Assembly: GCA_028818385.1 (NCBI GenBank)
Contig: JAPPNY010000005.1
Coordinates: 1 to 7,789 of the forward strand
Reading direction: 5' to 3'
Source: Spirochaetaceae bacterium
GTDB lineage: Bacteria; Spirochaetota; Spirochaetia; SZUA-6; Bin103
DNA: 7,789 nt
Below, piece by piece: positions 1 through 4,751 of this stretch (the first letter of the stretch is position 1; each line of letters begins with the position of its first letter). Both the position numbers and the translations under genes were made by a program. The notes below the pieces were generated by a model, which saw nothing but the letters and a program-made list of their open reading frames with translations, was not told the DNA's origin and ran no database searches.

Positions 1-2
1 AA

Positions 3-593
3 AACCATCAATTCACGCCTGTTCAACAACTTGTGAGTTTACGGACAGGAACTAGTGTGCCTGCCCTATCTCGTGGGCGAACCGTCAAGAAGGACTTGAG
101 CCTAACGGCTCCTTCCACTACTGGGACGTACCATTACGGCGCTTGTACGGATACTCTTGCAGGGGAGTCCAATACGGACGACAATTGCTCCCGTGCGGGA
201 GCGCTATTCATAGGTGCTCCAGACCTTCGCTTCTTGAACGGCCCTGGGGTAACCGACACCTCACTGACTCCCGGAGCGTCCTTTACGCTCTCCGTCACAG
301 TCGACAACACGGGTGGGGTGGCTGCCGCCGCCACGACGTTGCGGTACTACCGGTCCGGCCCGTATACGGAGGCACAGTTGGGTATTTCGATGAGTGACGC
401 TGATGATCGGGTAGGCACAGCTAACGTACCTTCGATATCGGGGGGCTCCAACAGCATCCAAAGTATCAGCCTGACCGCACCATCATCGATCGGGCTATAC
501 TATTACGGGGCCTGCGTAGTTGCTGTCTCTGGTGAACATTCAACCGCCAATAATTGCTCTGCTGGCCGTCCGGTTGGAGTATTCTCGCGGTGA
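3..593 (+). CDS. CARDB-repeat extracellular protein, C-terminal part (5' end outside window)
   Basis: The reading frame is open to the left edge, so this is the tail of a longer protein. The first possible internal start is GTG at 33, with no convincing ribosome binding site. Numbering from that GTG, residues 5-53 are the end of one repeat and 57-176 a complete second one. Both end with the same signature: LTAPS, a Tyr-rich strand (YHYGAC, YYYGAC), then a loop closing on NCS. The cysteines, 38/52 and 161/175, have identical spacing and probably form one disulfide per repeat. The full repeat contains VDNTGG and LRYYRS, typical of CARDB (cell adhesion related, bacterial) Ig-like domains. By family this is an exported or cell-surface protein; signal peptide and anchor are not visible. 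The protein stops soon after the last repeat with no sorting signal. Base composition is lower in GC than genes beyond 1579. Confidence 0.7.
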   Translation, partial: NHQFTPVQQLVSLRTGTSVPALSRGRTVKKDLSLTAPSTTGTYHYGACTDTLAGESNTDDNCSRAGALFIGAPDLRFLNGPGVTDTSLTPGASFTLSVTVDNTGGVAAAATTLRYYRSGPYTEAQLGISMSDADDRVGTANVPSISGGSNSIQSISLTAPSSIGLYYYGACVVAVSGEHSTANNCSAGRPVGVFSR

Positions 594-616
594 AACAGCG
601 TCATTATCAGAGCGAC

Positions 617-645
617 ATGCTATATGCGAGTGATATGCTATTGCG
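617..645. repeat. Imperfect direct repeat ATGCTAT(A)TGCG
   Basis: Two copies lie upstream of the CBS-HEPN gene: ATGCTATATGCG at 617-628 and ATGCTATTGCG at 635-645. They differ only by one inserted A and are separated by 6 bp (18 bp start to start, somewhat under two helical turns). The position, about 100-130 bp before the ATG at 748, fits regulator-binding sites. Function is inferred. Confidence 0.45.
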
Positions 646-652
646 GGTTATC

Positions 653-668
653 ACACTCAATTGGGTGT
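653..668. promoter_or_regulatory. 16-bp near-perfect palindrome, candidate operator
   Basis: ACACTCAATTGGGTGT is symmetric about 660/661. Seven of eight pairs are Watson-Crick and the eighth is T/G. It lies 60 bp after the CARDB gene stop and 79 bp before the CBS-HEPN start. A DNA-binding dimer site is the likeliest reading. A terminator is less likely because there is no T tract and the stem has no room for a loop. Confidence 0.4.
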
Positions 669-747
669 CGTGGACATTCCGGTTTCTTCGACCGAGGCCG
701 TGAATCAGATGCTTCATCGCCGCAGGTTGCACTAGTCTCAAGGAACG

Positions 748-1578
748 ATGGGTAATCTGACGAAGAACAACGCTGGGACAGCTTCTCATGATGACTTCGA
801 GACTCTTCAGCGTGGACTCACGGTCGAAATGATAGCTACCAGGCGATGCGATCTTGAGACGTGCCGAAAGAACGAGCTTGTTTCCGACGTCATGGGACGA
901 ATGAGCGCGATCAACGTCAGCTATGATTATCTGCCGGTGACGGATGCTGGAAGCAATGGACCAGAAAGAATAGTCGGACTCTATCCTACGAAAACGCGCA
1001 CTGCAGGGGAACGTGACTCCGCCGAGAGGGTCCATGAGTGCCTATGTCCTTTGTCTGAGGATTTCGTGATCGGGGCCAAGGCGAGCATTCTTGACTTTAT
1101 TGTGAACCGAAATGCGAAGCCCGTTCGGCTCGTCGTTTCGGAGGCGGGCTTTGTAGGGCTGGTGACCCTCTCGGACCTGCAGAAGCCTCCGGGTCGCGTT
1201 GCGCTCTTTGCTCTCGTTAGCGGTTTCGAGGTCACGATGTCCAACGTCATCAGGTCGCGATGTCCAGGCGATGTTTGGATGCAGTATATTAGCAGTGGGC
1301 GAAGGGAGAAAATCGGGGAACAGATTGAGAAATCGAAGTCTGAAGAGCAGGACGACTTCGTTGAGCCGCTCCTGTTTACGAAATTCTGCGATAAGAGGGA
1401 AATACTTATTAAATCGAAGGCTCTTGAGCGCCACAGCAGTAACAGCCAGGCTATGAAGGAGCTGAAGAAGATTGAGGATCTCAGAGATAGACTTGCCCAC
1501 GCTAACGATTATGCAAGTTCACAGGTTCCTGAGGTCGTGATGACGCTATTGAAGCTGCAGGATGTCTTGAAGAGGTGA
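748..1578 (+). CDS. CBS-pair protein with C-terminal HEPN-like domain (candidate ligand-controlled RNase)
   Basis: The 276-residue product appears cytosolic, with no signal peptide or membrane segment. Residues 23-83 and 93-148 look like two CBS motifs, forming the usual pair that binds adenosine nucleotides; the second contains GFVGLVTLSDL (134-144), the classic CBS ending. Residues 150-276 are predicted all-helical. They include LRDRLAHAN (245-253), in which R246 and H251 give R-x4-H, the catalytic signature of HEPN ribonucleases, followed by a last helix. A CBS sensor joined to a HEPN effector suggests nucleotide-gated RNA cleavage, perhaps in stress or abortive infection; that role is inference, and I know of no characterised homologue. 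ATG 748 is the first start after an in-frame TAG (733-735). An AAGGAA lies 2-3 nt before it, unusually close. No partner gene follows: the stop abuts the ilvD remnant. Codon use is AT-richer than in genes to the right. Confidence 0.7.
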   Translation: MGNLTKNNAGTASHDDFETLQRGLTVEMIATRRCDLETCRKNELVSDVMGRMSAINVSYDYLPVTDAGSNGPERIVGLYPTKTRTAGERDSAERVHECLCPLSEDFVIGAKASILDFIVNRNAKPVRLVVSEAGFVGLVTLSDLQKPPGRVALFALVSGFEVTMSNVIRSRCPGDVWMQYISSGRREKIGEQIEKSKSEEQDDFVEPLLFTKFCDKREILIKSKALERHSSNSQAMKELKKIEDLRDRLAHANDYASSQVPEVVMTLLKLQDVLKR

Positions 1579-1588
1579 CGGCCGGGAG

Positions 1589-2215
1589 CGCGGCGGGCAA
1601 GCGGCGATGAAGGTGCTGGACGCGGGCCTCCTGCACGGCGACTGCCTGACCGTGAACGGTCGCACGGTGGCCGAGAACCTGGCCGACGTCAGCGTGGAGC
1701 TGGAGGGCCAGGACGTGCTGTATCCGCTGTCAGCGCCCGTCAAGCCGACCGCGCCGATCAGCGTGATCAAGGGCAACCTGGCCCCGGAAGGGGCGGTGCT
1801 GAAGAGCTCGGGCGGCACGGTGCGCCGCCACACCGGGCCGGCGCGCGTGTTCGACGAGGAGGAGAGCGCCCTGCGCGCGATCCTGGACGGCTCGATCGTC
1901 GCCGGCGCCGGGCTGATCGCGGACGTGGCGCTGATCACCGACGGCCGCTTCTCCGGCGGCAGCCACGGCATCGTCGTCGGCCACGTCGCCCCCGAGGCGC
2001 AGGCCGGCGGACCGATCGCCGCGGTGCAGGAGGGCGATGAGATCACCCTCGACCTGGATGCCAAGACGATCGACGTGGCCCTGACGGATCAGGAGATCGA
2101 GGCGCGGCTGCGCGAGATCAAGCCTGCCGAGCGGCCGATCCCCTACCAGCGCGGCGTGCTCGCCAAGTACGCGCGGCTGGTCTCTTCGGCCAGCCTGGGA
2201 GCCATCACGCACTGA
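1589..2215 (+). pseudogene. ilvD: Dihydroxy-acid dehydratase remnant (IlvD C-terminal third with internal deletion)
   Basis: IlvD converts 2,3-dihydroxy acids to 2-keto acids in valine, leucine and isoleucine synthesis. Full enzymes have about 560-610 residues; here about 209 C-terminal ones remain, the first ATG being at 1607. Recognisable parts are DAGLLHGD (1619-1642), a GNLAPEGAVLK stretch, LITDGRFSGGSHG (1931-1969) with VVGHVAPEA, and a closing YARLVSSASLGAI. The N-terminal portion with the Fe-S cysteines and the CDK-type motif is absent. Inside the remnant, AILDGSI runs straight into GAGLIADVALIT near 1895-1900, where family members carry about 29 more residues including YEGPKGGPGM. Both losses remove essential parts, so this cannot be an active dehydratase. 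Recognisable homology begins around 1589, just after the CBS-HEPN stop and at the composition change. A chimeric assembly junction is an alternative for the outer truncation, but it would not explain the internal deletion. Confidence 0.8.
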
Positions 2216-2236
2216 CCGCGGGGAGGACGCCCGCGG
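2216..2236 (+). terminator. GC hairpin after ilvD remnant, possible weak terminator
   Basis: CCGCGGG (2216-2222) and CCCGCGG (2230-2236) form a 7-bp stem with a 7-nt loop, starting at the base after the ilvD stop. No run of T follows, so a classical intrinsic terminator is not supported. It may slow transcription or be left from the original ilvD 3' end. Confidence 0.35.
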
Positions 2237-2263
2237 GTTCAGAGTGTCGTAGTGTCACCACCG

Positions 2264-2292
2264 TAGACGGAGAGGTCAGGCGTCTGTACGCT
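2264..2292 (+). promoter_or_regulatory. Candidate promoter of the toxin-antitoxin operon
   Basis: TAGACG (2264-2269, 4/6 to TTGACA) and TACGCT (2287-2292, the TAnnnT form of a -10 box) are separated by exactly 17 bp. This predicts a start near 2299, before the ribosome binding site at 2310-2315. The -10 lies inside the octad repeats at 2280-2311, as expected for an autoregulated promoter. The boxes are weak matches. Confidence 0.3.
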
Positions 2293-2311
2293 TTGGCGTG
2301 TAGGCGTATAG
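2280..2311. promoter_or_regulatory. Four tandem octads, candidate RHH antitoxin operator
   Basis: Cut every 8 bp, the sequence reads GCGTCTGT, ACGCTTTG, GCGTGTAG and GCGTATAG. The tetramer GCGT (inverted, ACGC, in the second) recurs at 2280, 2288, 2296 and 2304, and octads three and four match at 7 of 8 positions. RHH proteins such as MetJ (8-bp boxes) and the omega repressor (7-bp heptads in mixed orientation) bind arrays of this kind. The array covers the predicted -10 and touches the ribosome binding site of the RHH antitoxin gene, which fits autorepression. Binding is inferred. Confidence 0.45.
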
Positions 2312-2319
2312 GAGGCAGG

Positions 2320-2565
2320 GTGTCCAAGCGAATGACCGTTATCTTTGAGGATGAGGGGCTCTACACCGCACTCAAGGTCGAGGCCGCCCGGAAGGGGCAG
2401 CCTGCCAAGGATATCGTCGCTCAGGCCGTGCGCGAGTGGCTGGAGGCCAAAGAGGACGAGGAACTTCGAGCCGAGTTGGACGAGGCACGCCGCGAGTGGG
2501 AGCGGGATGGCGGCCGCGAGGCGAGCGGGTTCTTCGCGGAGATGGACGCTGACTCCCTGAAGTAG
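2320..2565 (+). CDS. Ribbon-helix-helix antitoxin of a type II toxin-antitoxin pair
   Basis: This 81-residue protein starts at GTG 2320, chosen because AGGAGG (2310-2315) sits 4 nt upstream. The next ATG (2332) would be 16 nt away, and an upstream TTG (2293) has no such site. Residues 5-10 (MTVIFE) form the DNA-contacting strand. Residues 12-26 and 28-42 are the two helices of an RHH fold, with the turn at KGQPAK. The acidic, charged tail from about 43 to 81 is the sort that wraps and neutralises a partner toxin. By family it dimerises, binds its own promoter and, with the toxin, tightens repression. The stop is 3 bp before the toxin ATG, so the genes should be co-transcribed and translationally coupled. 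The octads at 2280-2311 are the likely operator. Assignment rests on fold pattern and context. Confidence 0.75.
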   Translation: MSKRMTVIFEDEGLYTALKVEAARKGQPAKDIVAQAVREWLEAKEDEELRAELDEARREWERDGGREASGFFAEMDADSLK

Positions 2566-2568
2566 CCG

Positions 2569-2832
2569 ATGCCCTGTCGGGTGGAGTTGGCACCTGCCGC
2601 CCAACGGCAGATGCGTCGGTTGCCGGCCGTGGCGCGGTCCAGGCTGGCCTCCCCCATACTGGATCTTGGCCGGAGTCCTCGACCGCCCGGAGCCCGCAAG
2701 GTGCGAGGACAGTCAGGGACGTGGCGGGTCCGGGTCGGTCCCTTCCGGATCCTGTACGACATCCATGACGATGCCGCGTTGATCGTCATCCTCAAGGTCG
2801 CTCGGCGCTCGGAGTCCACCTACTCGTTCTAG
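2569..2832 (+). CDS. RelE/ParE-family toxin
   Basis: The 87-residue basic protein directly follows the antitoxin. Helices occupy roughly residues 8-34, followed by the C-terminal beta sheet with the family pattern K-x-R-G (44-47), G-x-W-R-x-R-x-G-x-F-R (50-60) and ILYDI (61-65). It ends with LIVILKVARRSESTY (71-85). ParE/RelE proteins either cleave ribosome-bound mRNA (RelE) or poison gyrase (ParE). Basic residues R53, R55, R60 and R79/R80 and Tyr 63 or 85 are RelE-like, but the His-Arg often seen near the end is Ala-Arg-Arg here, so the target cannot be decided. The length is normal and the frame intact. Its TAG stop (2830-2832) interleaves with the opposite-strand stop of the HAD gene in the palindrome CTAG. 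Confidence 0.8.
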   Translation: MPCRVELAPAAQRQMRRLPAVARSRLASPILDLGRSPRPPGARKVRGQSGTWRVRVGPFRILYDIHDDAALIVILKVARRSESTYSF

Positions 2833-3488
2833 ACCCGGAGGTTCCAGTCGCGCAGCAGGCGTCTGAGCGTTTCCGGGTCGCGGTACAGGTGTCCGTGGAA
2901 TCCGAACGCGATCGCGGCCTCGACGTTCTCCGGCCGGTCGTCCACGAACAGGACGGCTCCGCGTTCGAACCCGCACCGGCGGGCGGCATGCTCGTGGAAA
3001 CACCGCGAAGGCTTGGCGCAGCCGATGGCCGAGGAGTTGACCACGAAGTCGAATGCGTCGCTCAGGCTGAGGCGGGCGAGGTCGTCGTCCAGTCTGGTCG
3101 TGGCGTTCGTGACCAAGCCGAGCGCGGCCACGGACCGAGCGGCCTGCAGAACGCGCAGAGCGGCCGTGTCCACGACCCCGCGACCGGTCGACCATGCGGC
3201 GACCGCGGAGCGGGCGGTGGCGGCATCGGCCTGGGCTGCGAGCCGGCGCGTGACCTCGCTCCGCCACTCCGAATCCGTCAAGCGCCCGGTAATCGCGTCG
3301 TCCAGAATGGACGGGTCGAAGGCCGTCTTCGCCAGGCTGCCTCGCGGCAGTCCGTGCCGGTCCTCGATGGACTCCGTGACGGCGGCCGGCCAGTGACGGA
3401 CCACGCCGTCGAAGTCCGTCAGCACGACCCTGATTTCGCTCGGGTGGTTTGTCGATCCGCCCGGCCGGGGCGATACTCCGCGCACCAT
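2829..3488 (-). CDS. HAD-superfamily hydrolase (phosphatase-like)
   Basis: The 219-residue product carries all four HAD motifs. Motif I is D25-F-D27-G (nucleophile and acid/base); motif II is LVTNAT with T127; motif III is the lysine in CAKPS (K159); motif IV is FVDDRPEN with D183 and D184 for Mg2+. The helical cap lies between motifs I and II (about 35-110), as in HAD subfamily IA. Substrates are usually small phosphorylated metabolites; nothing here identifies one. The start is uncertain: ATG at 3488 gives an 18-residue Pro/Gly-rich lead before the first strand and has no ribosome binding site, the second codon is GTG, and the next option is GTG codon 22. The gene is tightly packed: its stop shares CTAG with the toxin stop and its start shares CATG with the divergent dehydrogenase. 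Confidence 0.8.
   Translation of the reverse strand: MVRGVSPRPGGSTNHPSEIRVVLTDFDGVVRHWPAAVTESIEDRHGLPRGSLAKTAFDPSILDDAITGRLTDSEWRSEVTRRLAAQADAATARSAVAAWSTGRGVVDTAALRVLQAARSVAALGLVTNATTRLDDDLARLSLSDAFDFVVNSSAIGCAKPSRCFHEHAARRCGFERGAVLFVDDRPENVEAAIAFGFHGHLYRDPETLRRLLRDWNLRV
3449..3477 (+). promoter_or_regulatory. Candidate promoter for the SDR gene, near-leaderless
   Basis: TTGTCG (3449-3454, 4/6) and GATACT (3472-3477, 4/6) are spaced by 17 bp, inside the 5' end of the opposing HAD gene. The predicted start falls at about 3484-3487, at or just before ATG 3487. This fits the lack of any ribosome binding site before that ATG. Confidence 0.3.
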
Positions 3489-4296
3489 GGCATTGAATGT
3501 ACACGTAACCGGAGTCAGCGGACTGATCGGCGACGTGGTGTACGCGCACCTGGCGGCGCAGCCGGATCGCTACACCGTGACGGGGAGCGGCCGGCGGTAC
3601 GAGGGGTCGTCGCGGGTGGCGGAGGGGCGCCCGCTGAGCTGTCCGCCGGATCGCTTCAGGCTGGCGGACCTGGCGGACCTGGAGGCGATGGAGCGGGCCT
3701 TCGAGGGGGCGGAGGTGGTCGTCCACATGGGCGCGATCCCCGACCCGTCGGCGCCGATCGAGGTCATCGTGCCCAGCAACGTGGTCGGCGGATACAACGC
3801 GCTGGAGGCATGCAAGCGCCAGGGCGTGCGCCGCATCGTCTACGCCAGCACGGTCATGACCAACTGGGGCTACCGGTTCGACGAGCCGTACAAGGCGATC
3901 AGCGAGGGGCGCTTCGAGGACGTGCCGGACGGCTTCCGGCGCGTCACGCACCGGGACCCGGTGCGGCCGACCGAGCCCTACTCGGCCAGCAAGGTGTGGG
4001 GTGAAGGCATGTGCCGGGCGTACGCCGACGGGCACGGCCTGTCCTGCCTGTGCCTGCGCATCGGCGGAGTGAACGATCGCGACGTGCCGGCGGGGGCGGA
4101 CGGCGGTGCGTTGTGGTGCAGCCAGCGCGACGTGGCCACCGTCGCCGAGCTGGCCGTCAACGCGCCGGCCGCGCTGCGCTTCGACATCTTCTATGCGCTC
4201 TCGACCAGCCGCTACCGGTGGCTGGACGCCGATCACACGCGCGAGGTGCTCGGCTTCGAGCCGGCCGACCGCGCCGAGGACCATCTGGCCGGTTAG
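3487..4296 (+). CDS. NAD-dependent epimerase/dehydratase-family SDR, uronate dehydrogenase-like
   Basis: The 269-residue extended short-chain dehydrogenase starts with a Rossmann motif, TGVSGLIG (8-15), fitting T-G-x-x-G-x-x-G. The active-site pattern is complete: S121 in YAST, and Y165/K169 in YSASK. HMGAIPDP (80-87), NVVGGYNALEACKRQGVRRIVYAS and a late LRIGG resemble uronate dehydrogenases, which oxidise galacturonate or glucuronate to the aldarolactone with NAD+. Length (about 265) also fits. Substrate assignment is tentative, since many sugar-nucleotide epimerases share these motifs. There is no ribosome binding site before ATG 3487, which overlaps the divergent HAD start. Downstream genes include a TIM-barrel sugar isomerase-like protein, which supports a sugar or sugar-acid pathway. 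Codon use is GC-rich, and a tandem 9-bp duplication (3661-3678) encodes LADLAD. Confidence 0.8.
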   Translation: MALNVHVTGVSGLIGDVVYAHLAAQPDRYTVTGSGRRYEGSSRVAEGRPLSCPPDRFRLADLADLEAMERAFEGAEVVVHMGAIPDPSAPIEVIVPSNVVGGYNALEACKRQGVRRIVYASTVMTNWGYRFDEPYKAISEGRFEDVPDGFRRVTHRDPVRPTEPYSASKVWGEGMCRAYADGHGLSCLCLRIGGVNDRDVPAGADGGALWCSQRDVATVAELAVNAPAALRFDIFYALSTSRYRWLDADHTREVLGFEPADRAEDHLAG

Positions 4297-4323
4297 GCCG
4301 CACGACGGGGTCCGGGGGTGTGC

Positions 4324-4353
4324 TTGTCCCATCAGGCGGTGGGGCGGTATGTT
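4324..4353 (+). promoter_or_regulatory. Candidate promoter of the RHH-like gene, with GGCGGT tandem repeat
   Basis: TTGTCC (4324-4329) and TATGTT (4348-4353, 4/6) are spaced by 18 bp, predicting a start near 4360 and a leader of about 44 nt. Between and across them GGCGGT occurs twice, at 4335-4340 and 4343-4348, again an 8-bp step. A short GC hairpin (4359-4363 with 4370-4374) follows in the leader. Confidence 0.35.
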
Positions 4354-4403
4354 GCACTCCCGGTAGAGGCCGGGGGAGGGGAAACCATCCCAGGAGGGAG
4401 ATC

Positions 4404-4748
4404 ATGCTCAGAAAAGTGGAAAACAAGGTAGAGAAAGTGGTTTCCGGCGCCAGCGCCGCCGTCACCGGCGCGAAAGACGCCGTCACCGGCGCCCTCGACT
4501 CGCGCGCCCACACGGTGACCGTCCGACTCGACAACGACAGCCTCAAGTGCGTCGACGAGATGGTCCGTGCGGAGGTCGTCCCCGACCGCAGCGCGGCCGT
4601 GGCGCACCTGGTCAAGGAAGGCATCAAGGTTTCAGCCGACCTGCTCGACAAGATCCAGGAAGGTTTCGACCGGATCGAGAGCATCAAGCAGGAGCTGCGC
4701 GGACTCGGCAACGGCGTCGCGGTGGACGTGGAGGGGGCCCCCGAGTAG
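4404..4748 (+). CDS. Small RHH-like protein with helical N-terminal repeats and C-terminal coiled coil
   Basis: The 114-residue protein has a strong start: ATG 4404 with AGGAGG (4392-4397) 6 nt upstream. Residues 1-32 are an amphipathic helical segment with a lysine/valine-rich lead (KVENKVEKVV) and two tandem heptads, AVTGAKD and AVTGALD. Residues 36-76 resemble a ribbon-helix-helix: strand HTVTVRL, helix around 44-57, turn at VVPDRS, second helix 62-75. Residues 77-101 (SADLLDKIQEGFDRIESIKQEL) form a likely coiled coil. It may be a dimeric DNA-binding regulator, but the extensions on both sides are unusual for CopG-type antitoxins and no toxin follows. The next gene begins one codon after the TAG stop in the same frame, implying co-transcription. 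I do not recognise the family; the RHH call is from pattern. Confidence 0.65.
   Translation: MLRKVENKVEKVVSGASAAVTGAKDAVTGALDSRAHTVTVRLDNDSLKCVDEMVRAEVVPDRSAAVAHLVKEGIKVSADLLDKIQEGFDRIESIKQELRGLGNGVAVDVEGAPE
4458..4492 (+). repeat. 14-bp direct repeat at 21-bp period inside the RHH-like gene
   Basis: GCCGTCACCGGCGC occurs at 4458-4471 and 4479-4492. The 21-bp period keeps the frame and gives the heptads AVTGAKD and AVTGALD. It looks like a recent in-gene duplication that extends a helix by two turns. Confidence 0.7.
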
Positions 4749-4751
4749 ACG

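Noticed and set aside
607..1035. A 142-codon minus-strand frame opposite the start of the CBS-HEPN gene
   Set aside because: No ribosome binding site or recognisable domain, and it contradicts the well-supported plus-strand gene.
1575..1610. Search for insertion-sequence ends or a target duplication at the composition break
   Set aside because: No terminal inverted repeat, transposase or tRNA end is visible here, and the matching left boundary lies outside the window, so no mobile element is called.
3661..3678. Tandem CTGGCGGAC duplication in the SDR gene
   Set aside because: It encodes LADLAD in a helix-compatible stretch of a normal-length protein; probably a neutral microduplication.
2889..4004. 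A 371-codon plus-strand open frame
   Set aside because: It runs across the opposite-strand HAD gene and the wrong frame of the SDR gene; composition is Gly/Arg/Ala-biased without motifs.
2713..4332. A 539-codon open frame on the minus strand
   Set aside because: It overlaps the toxin end, the HAD gene in another frame and the SDR gene antisense. Its translation is Arg/Pro/Gly-rich with no domain, typical of open shadows in GC-rich DNA.
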